NCBI GenBank assembly: GCA_012295275.1
Contig: CM022676.1
Coordinates: forward strand, 4,310,738 to 4,356,542
Origin: Chrysomallon squamiferum
Lineage: Eukaryota > Mollusca > Gastropoda > Neomphalida > Peltospiridae
Direction of reading: 5' to 3'
DNA length: 45,805 bases
The notes under the pieces were generated by a model. It had not been told where the DNA came from. It searched no databases and saw only the letters and a program-made list of their open reading frames with translations. Each line of letters starts with the position of its first letter. Within the stretch, counting starts at the first letter, position 1. This document shows positions 28,532-41,360 of the stretch, piece after piece. A program made the translations under genes and the position numbers.

Positions 28532-28861
28532 GTAAAATTCAGTTTCACTATTATCATCCTACGAAATATATACTTTTAAAGATGATAAAACAATAAACTA
28601 AATAAATCAGCAAAAATATTAGCAAAATAAATACAAATAAATAAATAAATAGCAAAATAAATAAATAGTAGTGACATTAGTTATAATTATAATATAATCA
28701 GCAACAACTGAAACACTACGGTATCACCATCACTTCGATGACAATATCCATAACTAACAATACGAACAACCCACAATTTGTATTGTCAGAAAGAATAAAC
28801 AAAAATATGCAGACAATGATGATGAAGCTGCCGATAATGATGATGATGTTAATAACGTTTT

Positions 28862-28960
28862 CAAGTCGTTTTTACCTTCGTCAAGGAATGATATTTGTTG
28901 ATGTTAACGTTGTTCAGCATCAACTAGTTGGAGGAGAAAGTGGAATGGTGTGAGTAGGCG
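28862..28960 (+). mobile_element. Tc1-like transposase fragment at deletion junction
   Basis: Plus strand reads SSRFYLRQGMIF, then VDVNVVQHQLVGGESGMV and a stop, the same stretch of Tc1 transposase as in gene A intron 5. Left of it is intron 2 of the Ig1b copy; right of it is the intron before the transmembrane exon. The deletion that removed Ig2-Ig4 of this copy therefore ends inside the element. Confidence 0.68.
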
Positions 28961-29124
28961 CACCCATGAATCACAAAACCCAAATAAATAATTTGTCATT
29001 AGTCGTCAGAATTTCAGCATATTAGCTTATCTTTATTTGCACAAACGTTTTTGACCCTTAATTTATTTTGAGTAGTATATAATATCTTAATCTCACGTTT
29101 TTATTTTCATTAATGAATTTTCTG

Positions 29125-29241
29125 GCCCTGTAGAAGACAGCAGTCTGTTTGTAAAAATATTTGGCAGCGGTTTTGGAACTTTGCTTGTTCTGTCTGTTAT
29201 CATTGTCATTGTCGTTGTTCTCCATGTCCGAAACAATTGAA
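29125..29241 (+). pseudogene. Gene C transmembrane exon, broken
   Basis: 117 bases encode the usual helix. The acceptor is TTTTCTG instead of TTTTCAG, so AG is lost. Codon 29238-29240 is TGA in place of the last basic residue of RNKR. The donor GTATTT is intact. Confidence 0.85.
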
Positions 29242-29724
29242 GTATTTCTTTATTTGTTTGTTTGATTCCTTCTTTCTTTCTCTATTTCTTTTTATTTTAT
29301 TTTCTATTCTTTATTTATTTATTCATTCATTCAGTTGATCGTTCGTTTATTTATTCATACCTTCATACTAGTGTATGTTTGTTCTTTGTATGTTTATTTA
29401 TTTTATTATGTATTTTAATTACACTTACGCACGGATAAAAGTGGAGATAAATCAAGACTACCTTACAAAACTACATTACACAGAGTGATCAAACCTGTTT
29501 TCTTGACTACCTGTCTAGTTCAGCCACCTGATAAATACTAATTCCATTTATTTTTCTCATACAGCTTTACTAAATAGTTATTTTATGTTAAAATTGTGTT
29601 TGTGTGTTTATATATCTATCTATTTATATATATATATATGTACATACACACACGTCAGCACGATTATTGTTTTCTCCACACCTCACAAGTTTTATACAAA
29701 TGAAAATTTCATTCCATGTTTCAG

Positions 29725-29771
29725 ATAATCCGACTGCGCCAGCGGCTGCACCACAACATACAGACTTGTGA
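29725..29771 (+). pseudogene. Gene C final exon without ITAM
   Basis: Acceptor ATGTTTCAG and the start DNPTAPAAAPQHTDL align with the gene B last exon. TGA at 29769-29771 ends it before the tyrosines, and the DNA for the YSSL region is gone. The two short cytoplasmic exons of gene B are also absent from the preceding 483 bases. Confidence 0.78.
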
Positions 29772-31470
29772 TAAAGTTTGAAAATAAATGAAATTGTTGT
29801 TCGTGAATGACAAAGAAGAAAACAAGTTTTATTTGTTAATCATGTACTTCTTAAAACTGTTTTATGAATACTAACAGGATATTAATTTGTTAAAAGTTTT
29901 TTTTACTAATATACAAGGCCTTCAGTTTCCTCAATGACACAAAATTTGAATACTGTAAATAGCTACCTGTTATAAATATTTTAATCAGTTGCTAATCCCG
30001 AATTTTTAATCATTCATTACCATTGTCTGAGATGTGACTCTAACTATGTGAAAACTTCGTGGGATTTATGACTTAAAATCAATCTATTTACACACGTATA
30101 CATTAACAAAAAAGAAACATTTGATCAATCTTGGTAACACTGGTGTCATTCATACATCTTTCCGCTTTTAATTTTTTATATTTCCTCAGATGTAAGATTC
30201 TTGACGTCATGAAAGTCTTTATTTTCTTGTATAACAGTAATATGAAAAATGAAATTCCTGGGCGACAATGGCAGAATAAATCTATATTTACAGGTTGTTT
30301 TTATACTAACAAGAGTGTTCTTTCCACGGTTTCGTAAACTTTATCTGTCAAAGCTGTTCTCTTTTTTTGTGATACTTGTGAGTTTTTCATATTTTTATTC
30401 TCTATTTACTTTGAGTGAAGCATAATTCTACATGATGATTTTGTAAAATTTGGACGAGGGTTTGAGCGTGCCAATCGATTTTGTTTGATTTTTGTTGTTT
30501 GTTTGTTTTTTATATTGAAATATACGGCTTAGATTGGATTTAAAATGCTTTTGTTTTTTCAAACAATGTTTCAGTATGTGCATGTTTCCTGTTAAGTGTC
30601 TTTCTCTATACTGTTAGATTTTTGGGGGAATTGTTGCTTATGTAAAAAAAAAACGAAATGATAGAAAATCGGTTAAAAGAACTATGGTTAAGCAGTTAGA
30701 ACTGGAAAAAGGACAAGGGACATAATGAAGGGAACTGATTTAAGTACTAAACTATATCTAACCAAGCTATTCCCTTTTTGGTGATACTTGTGAGTTTTTC
30801 ATATTTTTATTCTCCATTTACATTGAGTGAAGCATAATTCTATATGAGGATTTTGTAAACGTTTGACGAAGGTTCGAGCGTACCAATCGATTTTGTTTGA
30901 TTTTTGTTGTTTGTTTTGTTTTTTATATTGAATTAAACGGCTTGGATTAGATTTAAAAAGCTTTTGTTTTTTCAAACAATGTTTCTGTGTGTGCATATTT
31001 CCTTTTAAAGAGGACAAGGGACGTAATGAAGTGAACTGATGTAACTACTAAACTAGTGTGTACTATTTTTCTGCTCATTATGTTATTTTCTTTATCATAT
31101 TACCAGATTTGTTTATGTGTTCGCGATAACAAAGATTTTTCGTTGACATAATAAATACATTTTCCTGTTCTCTGCTGTATTTTATTGTTTCCCTTCGTGC
31201 ACAATAAGCAAACTAATGTTTTTCTTTGTCTTTCAAATGTGTTCGTCTCTTTGTGTGTCTTTGTTTCTAACAAGCTTTCTCCATCGATTTTTGAAATTCA
31301 ACCGTTCTGATTTTACACACCTCTCTTTTCTTTTCTTTTATTCTATATTTATCTGTTACTCTGTCTGATTGCTCTTTCTTTCTTTACTTCACTGTATCCA
31401 CACATCCATCTATCTGTCTACCCAATCACTGTCTCTGAATATATATTATTACATATGAAAGAACGTATGT
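29772..31470 (+). other. Gene C 3' flank with internal tandem duplication
   Basis: Homologous to 11018-12360. A segment of about 240 bases is duplicated (about 30350-30590 and 30765-31005). No gene is seen. Confidence 0.65.
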
Positions 31471-31593
31471 CTAACGAAACGACAGAACATGGGTTAAACG
31501 TATTGTGGGCAAGCAGTTACAAGAGGAAAACAGACAAGGGACATAATTAAGGGAAGTTATGTAACTACCAGACGTATGTGTGTTTGTGAGTGA

Positions 31594-31649
<56 letters not shown>

Positions 31650-31683
31650 GTATACACAAACATAGGTATAGTATACATACACA
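31471..31683. repeat. Short spacer block joined to an Ig2 remnant
   Basis: The motif of 12366 (GAAACGACAGAACATGGGTT), TGTG and (AT)n at 31603-31647, and ATAGGTATAGTATACAT end abruptly at the Ig2 fragment. Confidence 0.75.
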
Positions 31684-31721
31684 CCAAACTGCCAAGAAAA
31701 TACTTGATTTGACTGTACATT

Positions 31722-32199
31722 GTAAGTAAGAAACTAATTATAGTAAAAATAGAAATGATAAAATGAACAAATAACATAGTATTTGTTTGAGGTGTATCCT
31801 TAAAATATCAGACAATCAATTATAAACGTTTACGTGCGAATATGCAGTTAAAAGACAGGTTGAGCATAGACTGAGTCCGTCAACGTATTAGGTCACGTAG
31901 AGAATCTGCGATACAGGTCACATACGTAACATCAATAACAATAACAATAACAACAATAACGATAATAATAATAATAGTAATAATAACAATAATAGCAGCA
32001 ATAACAACAATCAAAAATGGCAACAGTATCAGAAGCTACATCAGTAATAATCATGATGACGAAGTCCACGATGTTGATAATGATGGTGATGATTATGATC
32101 ATGACCATCATGTTGATAAAATAGAAACAAACAAATACCATTGATGTATTTATTTATTAAATGTTATTATTATCATTATTTTTATTATTATTGTTATTA

Positions 32200-32231
<32 letters not shown>

Positions 32232-32306
32232 TTATTATTATTATTATTGTTATTGTTGTTATTATTGTTACTATTATTATTATAATTTAAAAAAAAAAAT
32301 TCACAG
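31722..32306 (+). other. Fragment D Ig2-Ig3 intron
   Basis: The first 210 bases match gene A intron 3 (3560-3790). The rest is AAT/ATT triplet repeat to about 32282. No exon. Confidence 0.8.
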
Positions 32307-32567
32307 ACGGTCCCGGTAGTTCACTTCGAGTCAATTCTTCATCTGACATCACAGTACAGGAAGGAAGTGACGTCACAATATCATGCAAAGCCGATTGTTT
32401 TATCAAATGCCTTTACAGATGGGAACTGACCAATCAGATTGTCAGTAACAACGGACTACTGGCACTGACTAATATCACGAGATTTCAAGATGGCGTCTAC
32501 ACATGCATTGCTTCTAATCCGGATACGAACCAAACATCGCATAGCAAAATTATTATTAACGTTACGT
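32307..32567 (+). CDS. Fragment D Ig3, intact
   Basis: 261 bases, phase 1-1, acceptor TTCACAG, donor GTGAGT. DGPG start, CKADCFIKCLYRW and GVYTCIASN are all present. Confidence 0.85.
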
Positions 32568-32635
32568 GTGAGTTTTAATTCATTTTATTTTGAGTTTAGT
32601 TTTGAATACAGATCATAAAATAGTTATAGAAAAAC

Positions 32636-32752
<117 letters not shown>

Positions 32753-32804
32753 GATGGATAATAAATGACAGAGAAATATTAAAGTGTACTTTTTTTGACT
32801 CCAT

Positions 32805-33095
32805 ACCAACCGTCCATTATGACGAAAGTGATCATTGAACATTTTACTAACAAGGCAAGGGAGAATGAACTAAATGCTACGTTTGTATGTAACGTTGATA
32901 GTAATCCGAAGTCGGCCATCAAAATACTGAAAGGGAGACAACTGCTGCACCAAGTTCAGAACGTCACGACATTGGAATACAGTTGGATAGTGACATCTTG
33001 TTCAGACTGGGAAGGATTTTATTGTGAGGCCGAAAACAAAGTGAAAACAAAGTGAAAACAGAAGTCAGAAAATCTTTGGAATCGTTTCTTTCTAT
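32805..33095 (+). pseudogene. Fragment D Ig4, broken
   Basis: The acceptor reads GACTCCAT, so AG is lost. An 11-base tandem duplication (AAAGTGAAAAC) shifts the frame and creates TGA at 33053-33055. One more base is inserted near the end, so the total is +12. Donor GTACGT at 33096 is intact. Confidence 0.85.
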
Positions 33096-33105
33096 GTACG
33101 TTATC

Positions 33106-33305
33106 NNNNNNNNNNNNNNNNNNNNNNNNNNNNNNNNNNNNNNNNNNNNNNNNNNNNNNNNNNNNNNNNNNNNNNNNNNNNNNNNNNNNNNNNNNNNNNN
33201 NNNNNNNNNNNNNNNNNNNNNNNNNNNNNNNNNNNNNNNNNNNNNNNNNNNNNNNNNNNNNNNNNNNNNNNNNNNNNNNNNNNNNNNNNNNNNNNNNNNN
33301 NNNNN
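33106..33305. other. Assembly gap of exactly 200 N
   Basis: A round-number run of N, typical of a scaffolding placeholder. Sequence on the left ends 10 bases into the intron after Ig4. Sequence on the right starts in the A/T-rich tract equivalent to about 13380 in reverse. Confidence 0.97.
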
Positions 33306-34200
33306 ATTAATTTTATTTTTGTTAATTATTTTTTTATTTTATTATTGATGAGCACGTGTATTTATGTACGTTGATACGTATGTTTGAAGGTATTTTACCT
33401 TACAGGTGTAAGCATTTCCATATTTGCATATGTGTGTATATATGTGTCTTTACATATATATGGATATATACACAAATATATACATATACACACACACATA
33501 TATATGTATGTATGTATATTCATATATGCATGTATATAATATTTATGAGCGTAGGCAGATAGGTGATATATGTGTGTATGTCAATATTCGGGTATCAACG
33601 TGTGATTGTATATGTGTCTGTATGGGTGCGTGTAAGTAAGTGTGCGTGTGCATTTCTGATAATTAGAAATCTTTGCTGTAGAGATAAAGGGCGGCCATTG
33701 TCGCGTGACCTAGGCAACATGGATGTTTGCCAAGTTTTGTTTCTTACGTCATGACATGACTTGGTCTGTTTTACTCTGGTATGTTGTAACTCTACCACTC
33801 TGTTCAAAACCAGTGATGGATGGAAAAAGTCGACCACAAATTAATCTCAAAACAGATGATATTCTTTATTTTGTCACGCCATAGTGTCACCTACTCTTTC
33901 TATTGTGTTCGGTTTATACTGAAATATGTGTATGTGTGTGTGTGTGTGTGTGTGCGTTTCTGTATGTTAATATTGTTGTTGTTTTTGCTATTATTATTAT
34001 GCTTGCTTTATTGGATATTTCTATAACGTGTTACATTATGTTACGTTACGTTACGCTGAGTAGTGCACTGTCATATTGTGATTATGTACGTATGTAGGTA
34101 TCTCTGTGTGTGTGTGTATATACATATGTATGTATACTATACCTATGTATGTGTCTACGTATATATATATATACATATATACATACACTCACACACACAA
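33306..34200. repeat. Spacer block, reverse copy of 12.4-13.4 kb
   Basis: Core module at about 33670-33720 in the opposite orientation, with the same flanking TACA/TATA tracts as 12480-13370. No gene is seen. Confidence 0.85.
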
Positions 34201-35280
34201 ATACGTTTAGTTGTTACATAACTTCCCTTTATTATGTCCCTTGTCTGTTTTCCTGTTCTAACTCCTTGCTCACAATACGTTTAACCCATGTCCTGTCATT
34301 TCGTTAGACATACGTTGTTACATACGTAGTTATATATTCAAAGAGAGTGATTGGGTAGACAGATGGATGGATGTGTTGATACAGTGAAGTAAAGAAAGAA
34401 AGAACAATCAGACAGAGTAACAGGTAAATAGAGAATAACAGAAAAGAAAACAGAGCTGTGTAAAATCAGAATGGCTGAAGTACAAAAATCGATGGAGAAA
34501 GCTTGTTATAAACAAAGACTCGCAAACAGACGAACACATTTGAAAGACAAAGAGAAACATTAGTTTACTTACTGTGTACGAAGAGAAAGAATAAAATATA
34601 GCAGAGAACTGGAAAATGTATTTATTATGTCAACGAAAAAACTATTTGTGATCACGAACACCGATAAAGACCTGATCATATATTATTAAGAATGATAAGA
34701 TAATGAGCAGAGGAATAGTACACACTGGTTTAGTTCTTACATCAGTTCCCTTCATTACGTCCCTTGTCCTATTCCCCATTCTAACTGCTTGATCACAATT
34801 CCTTTAACCCAGTTTCTCTCATTTCAGTCTTTGTTACATAAGCAACAATTCCCAATAAAATGTAACAGTACAGAGAAAGACACTTAACAGGAAACATGCA
34901 GACGCAGAAACAACGTTTAAAAAAAAAAAAAAAAAAAAAAAAATCTAGTCCAAGCCGTTTGTTACAATATATATATAAAAAAAAAAAAAAAATCGATTTG
35001 TACTCCCGAACCCTCGTCTAACTTTCACAAAATCATCACATAGAATTATCCTTTACTCAATGTAAATAGAGAATAAACATATGAATAACTCACAAGTATC
35101 ACAAAAAAAGGTAACAGCTTGAATAGACATGGTTTTACTACGTATATATAACTAAATCCACTCGACTGAATCAGAAAAATACATAATGCATTCTGAGATA
35201 TAACATACAGCGTTGTATTTTGAATAGTTAATTCTGCTAAGAGTGTTATTTCTTCTTCTTCGATTTCTTTTCATTTTAAA
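34201..35280 (-). other. Reverse 3' flank fused to promoter-distal sequence (unit without leader)
   Basis: 34201-35140 is the reverse complement of about 11530-12470. At about 35145-35150 it switches to the sequence that lies upstream of the leader promoters (AACTAAATCCACTCGACTG). The leader and the GGAAGTAAACGTC block are both missing. Confidence 0.65.
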
Positions 35281-35539
35281 ATAGTTTGTTTATATATTTA
35301 TTATTATTATTTGATTACTTATTTTCTACTCTTGTCCGAGTGTATTTATATACCTTTATAAGTATGTGTGAAGATATTTTACCATAAAGTAGTATGTATT
35401 TCCATATTTGCATTTATACACATATATATATAGACATGTAGTTAAGTATATATGTATGTATATATCTCTCTCTATATATATATGTATGTATGTATGAAGA
35501 CACATATACATATACATATATATATATATATATAATGTT

Positions 35540-35578
<39 letters not shown>

Positions 35579-35618
35579 GTAGGTAGGTGGTATATGTTCG
35601 GATAACAAAGTTTCCTTT

Positions 35619-35667
<49 letters not shown>

Positions 35668-36668
35668 AAGTAAGTAAGTGTGCATGTGCATTTTTAATCA
35701 ACAGAAATCTTTGCTGCATAGAAAAAGGGCGGCCATTTTGAATTGTGGCGTGACCTACGCAACATCTTTGCCAAGTTTTGTTTCTTACGTCATGACATCA
35801 CGTGGTCAGTGTTATTGTTGTATGTTCTGACCCTACCACTCTGTTTAAAACCAGTGATGCATGAAAAAATACGAACTAACGATATAACCTAAAGCACATG
35901 ATACTCTTTCTGTCAAGTCATTGAGTAGCATATTCTTTCTATTGTGTGTGTTTCTCTGTGTGTGTGTGTGTAGGTGTGTGTGTGTGTATATACATATATC
36001 TGTTTGTGGGTAGGTATACTATACCTATGTATGTGCATGTTTGAGTATCAGTGTATGCTATATATATATATACATGTGTGTGTATGTGTGTTTACGTATA
36101 TATATATGTGTGTGTCTGTGTATATCTCTGTGTTTACATATATATACATATATACACAGATATACTTGCACACACACATATATTTAATGTTAAAATATAT
36201 ATATATATATATATAGAGGGAGAGAGAGAGATATACATATATATATAGCATGTACATATGTTGTATGTAATATTTATGAGCGTAGGCAGGTAGGTGGTAT
36301 ATGTGCATGTTCGGGTATCAGTGTATGCTTGTATATGTGTATACATACATACGTATATATATGTGTGTGTCTGTGTGTAAGTAAGTGTGCGTGTGCGTTT
36401 TTTCTAATTAGAAATCGTTGCTGGATAAATAAAGGGCGGCCATTTTGAATTGTGGCGTAACCTAGGCAACATGGATGTTTGCCAAGGTTTGTTTCTTACT
36501 TTATGAGAAGACTTCGTCAGTTTTATTTCGGTATGTTGGGACTCTACCACTCTGTTTAAAACCAGTCATGGGTGCAAAAAGTCGAACAAAAGATTTAATG
36601 CAAAACACATGATACTCTTTCTGTCAAGTCATTGAGTAGCATACTCTTTCATTTGTGTGTGTGTTTCT

Positions 36669-36718
<50 letters not shown>

Positions 36719-36760
36719 CTGTTTTTGGGTAGGTATACTATACCTACGTATGTGCATACC
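35281..36760. repeat. Reverse spacer block with two cores
   Basis: Core modules at about 35705 and 36430, with (TG)n 35620-35666, (AT)n runs and near-palindromes near 36015 and 36735. No gene. Confidence 0.85.
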
Positions 36761-37371
36761 TAGATATATACGTTCTTATATACGGAATTATATACTCAGA
36801 GACAATGATTGGGTAGAAAGATGGATGGATGTGTGCATACAGTGAAGTAAAGAAAGAAAGAACAATCAGACAGAGTAACAGATAAATATAGAATAATAGA
36901 AAAGAAAAGAGAGGTGTGTACAATCAGAATGGTGGAAATACAAAAATCGATGGAGAAACCTTTTTATAAACAAAGACACACAAAGAGAAAAACACATTTG
37001 AAAGACAAAGAGAAACAATACTTTGTTATTGTGTACGAAGGGAAAGAGTAAAATATAGCAGAGAACTGGAAAATGTATTTATTATGTCAACAAAAAATAT
37101 CTTTGTGATCACGAACACAGAAACAAACCAGCTATATGATCAAGAAAGACAGCATAATGAGCAGAAAAATAGTACACACTAGTTTAGTAGTTACATCAGT
37201 TCCCTTCATTACGTCCCTTGTCCTGTTTCCCGTTCTAAATGCTTGCTCACAGTTCCTTTAACCCATTTTCTATCATTTCGGTATTTGTTACATAAGCAAA
37301 AATTCCCCATAAAATCTAACAGTACACAGAAAGACATTTAACAGGAAACATGCAGACGCAGAAACATAGTT

Positions 37372-37406
<35 letters not shown>

Positions 37407-38085
37407 AGTCCAAGCCGATTATTACAATATCAAAAAAAAAAAAAAGGAAAAAAAATGATTCGTACTCCCGAAACCTCGACAAACTTTTACAAAATCATCA
37501 AATAGAATTTTACTTCACTCAATGTAAATAGACAATAAAAATATGAATAGCTCACGAGTATCACAAAAAAAGAGAACAGCTTGGATAGATATGGTTTACC
37601 AAGCCGTGGAAAGAAAACTTGTTAGTATAAAAAAAATCTGACATTGTCAGCCAGGAATTTCATTTCTCATGTTACTGTTATACAAGAAAATAAAGACTTC
37701 CATGACGTCAAGGATTTTACATAGGAAGGAAATATAAAAAATTAAAAGATGAAACATGCGAATGATACCAGTGTTACTGAGACCCATCAAATGTTTTGTT
37801 TTTGTTTATGTATATGTGTGTAAATATTTTAGTTTTACGTCATAAATCTCCCGAAGTTTTCTCATAGTTAGAGTCACAATTCACAAAATGGTAATGAATG
37901 GTAATATATAATTCTGTTCTGTGTTCTGCATTTAATTGTATCAGACTATTCCATAATTTATTACATGTATTATTCAAGGTAAACGGCAGGTAATTAGTAA
38001 ACGCGCTCAACCGTGTCTTCTGTTGTTTATGCTAGACTATTCTATATGAGAAGCCTGTCATTTGGGACGAATATAAAATACATAC
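36761..38085 (-). other. Unit L1': reverse 3' flank fused to intron-1 start
   Basis: Same structure as units L1 and L2, read on the minus strand, with poly(A) runs at about 37374-37403 and 37433-37457. No exon besides the leader at 38086-38143. Confidence 0.7.
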
Positions 38086-38143
38086 CTTGTACGTAAATTA
38101 CACATCCCAGCAACACGAACACACAGAATATCTTACAACTCAT
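38086..38143 (-). CDS. Solo leader exon, unit L1'
   Basis: ATG at 38143-38141 gives MSCKIFCVFVLLGCVIYVQ with donor CAAG|GTATGT, phase 1. No minus-strand Ig exon follows within the window until gene A, which is far away and beyond opposing genes, so it has no target here. Confidence 0.7.
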
Positions 38144-38275
38144 TTCCAGTGTTTTAGTTTTAACTGCCGTTAACAAAAATATAGTTACTTTCTTTTCTTG
38201 GCTCCGTTCTCGATTTTACTGGTCTAAATGTAAAAGCAGTTTTCGACGCCTTCTTTTTGTACTTTATTCTGGTAA

Positions 38276-38295
38276 CTTATGACGTTTACTTCCTG
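38276..38295 (-). promoter_or_regulatory. Conserved promoter block, unit L1'
   Basis: The reverse complement of CAGGAAGTAAACGTCATAAG, 133 bases upstream of the ATG. In this copy the CCAAT element reads CCACTG (one change). Confidence 0.5.
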
Positions 38296-38429
38296 TGTCA
38301 GACAAAACGTGACCAAAAGTCTCAGTGGCTCTGCATATTTATTAATAAACTAAATCCACTCGATTGAATCAGAAAAAATACCTAATGCAGCCTGAGATAT
38401 AACATACAGAGTAATATTTTTTATATTTT

Positions 38430-40642
38430 CTTTGCTGCATAGATAAAGGGCGGCCATTTTGAATTGTGTCGTAACCTAGGCAACATGGATGTTTGCCAAG
38501 GTTTGTTTCTTACTTTATGACAAGACCTGGTCAGTTTTATTTTGGTATGTTGTAACTCTACCACTCTGTTTAAAACCAGCCATGGATGGAAAAAGTCGAA
38601 CAAAAGAATTAACGCTAAACACATGATACTGTTTCTGTCAAGTCATTGAGTAGCATACTCTTTCTATTGTGTTCGGTTTATACTCCAATATGTGTGTGTG
38701 TGTGTATGTCTGTGTGTAGGGGTGTGTAGGTGTGTGTGTGTGTATGTGTGTTGGTGTGTGTGTGTAGGTGTGTGTGTGTTATTATTGTTGTGGTTTTGTT
38801 ATATGCTTTTGTATGTATGTTTGTATATGTGTTTCCATATATACATTCATACATATATACATACATACATACATATATATATATATATGTATGTATATAT
38901 AAATATATGTATGTATGTATGTACGTGTGAATGTAATAATGAAATGACACACACACACACACATATATATGTATATATACGTGTAGGTAGGTGGTATATG
39001 TTCGGATAACAAACTTTCCTTTTATATGTGTGTGTGTGTGTGCATGTAAGTAAGTGTGCATGGGCATTTTTAATCAACAGAAATCTTTGCTGCGTAGAAA
39101 AAGGGCGGCCATTTTGAATTGTGGCGTGACCTACGCAACTTCTTTGTCACGTTTTCTTTCTTACGTCATGACATCACGTGGTCAGTGTTATTGTTGTATG
39201 TTCTGACCCTACCACTCTGTTTAAAACCAGTGATGCATGAAAAAAGACGAACTAACGATATAACCTAAAGCACATGACAATCTTTCTGTGAAGTCATTGA
39301 GTAGGATACTCTTTCTATTTTGTGTGTTTTTCTGTGTGTGTGTGTGTGTGTGCGTGTGTGTATATATATATATGTATGTGCATGTTTGGGTATCAGTGTA
39401 TGCTATATATGTATACATGTGTGTGTATCTCTGTGTTTATATACATATACATATATACACAAACATACTTGCACACACACATATATTTAATGTTAAAATA
39501 TATATATAGATATAGATATATATAGCATGTACATATGTTGTATGTATATAATATTTATGAGCGTAGGCAGGTAGGTGGTATATGTGCATGTTCGGGTATC
39601 ACTGTATACTTGTATATGTGTATACATACATACCTATATATATGTGTGTGTGTGTATGTGTGTGTCTGTGAGTAAGTAAGTGGGTGTACATTTTTTGTAA
39701 TTAGAAATCTTTGCTGCATAGATAAAGGGCGGCCATTTTGAATTGTGGCGTAACCTAGGCAACATGGATGTTTGCCAAGGTTTGTTTCTTACTTTATGAC
39801 AAGACTTGGTCAGTTTTATTTTGGTATGTTGTAACTCTACCACTCTGTTCAAAACCAGCCATGGATGGAAAAAGTCGAACAAAAGATTTAACGCAAAACA
39901 CATGATACTCTTTCTGTCAAGTCATTGAGTAGCATACTCTTTGTATTGTGTTCGATTTATACTGAAATATGTGTGTGTGTGTGTGTGTGTGTATGTGTGT
40001 AGGTGTGTGTAGGTGTGTGTGTGTATGTGTGTATGTGTGTGTGTGTGTGTAGCTGTGTGTGTGTTCTTATTGTTGTGGCTTTGTTATTATTATTATGCTT
40101 GCTTTGTTACATATTGTTATATTGTATTACATTCTGTTACACGTCGTTACGTTACGTTGTGTCGTGTACTGTCATATTACTATATATTATGCACGTACGA
40201 ATGTATGGGTGTCTGTGTGTTTGTGTGTGTATATATATATATCTGTGTGTATGTATAATATACCTATGTGTCTGTATACGTATCTATCTACCTATATATA
40301 ATTATCTCCCTTGACTGTTTTCCAGTTCTAACCCTTTAACCAAAATTCGGTTATCCGATCTTCTGTCATTTCGTTAACATACGTTCTTTTATTTACTTTT
40401 CTTTTTTTTCTACTTTTTATTCATGATCGAGTGTATTTATGTACGTTTATAAGTATGTGTGAAGATATTTTACAATACGGGTGTATGTATTTCGATATTT
40501 GCATTGATACACATATATATAGACATGTAGTTAAGTATATATGTATGTATAGATCTGTATATATGTATATGTATATGTATGTATATATAAATAGATGTAT
40601 GTATGTATGTACGTGTGAATGTATGTATGAAAATACATATAC

Positions 40643-40723
<81 letters not shown>

Positions 40724-41092
40724 TGTAGGTAGGTGGTATATGTTCGGATAACAAAGTGTCCTTCTATATGTGGGTGTGTGTGCGTGTGTGTCTGTGTGTG
40801 TGCATGTAAGTAAGTGTGTATGTGCATTTTTAATCAACAGAAATCTTTGCTGCATAGAAAAAGGGAGGCCATTTTGAATTGTGGCGTGACCTATACAACA
40901 TCTTTGCCAAGTTTTTTCTTACGTCATGACATCACGTGGTCAGTGTTATTGTTGTATGTTCTGACCCTACCACTCTCTTTAAAACAAGTGATGGATGAAA
41001 AAAGACGAACTAACGATATAACCTAAAGCACAAGACACTCTTTCTGTGAAGTCATTGAGTAGCATACTCTTTCTATTGTGTGTGTTTTTCTG

Positions 41093-41171
<79 letters not shown>

Positions 41172-41286
41172 CTGTTTGTGGGTAGGTATACTATACCTAT
41201 GTATGTGCATGTTTGGGTATCAGTGTATGCTTTATATATATACATGTGTGTGTATGTGTCTGTTTACATATATATATATATATGTC

Positions 41287-41317
<31 letters not shown>

Positions 41318-41360
41318 CTGTTTTGGGGTAGGTATACTATACCTACGTATGTGCATACCT
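38430..41360. repeat. Reverse spacer block with four cores
   Basis: Core modules at about 38445, 39105, 39728 and 40862, (TG)n at 41097-41161 and (AT)n at about 40650-40714. The block is the counterpart of 21.6-24.1 kb in reverse, with extra copies. No gene. Confidence 0.85.
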
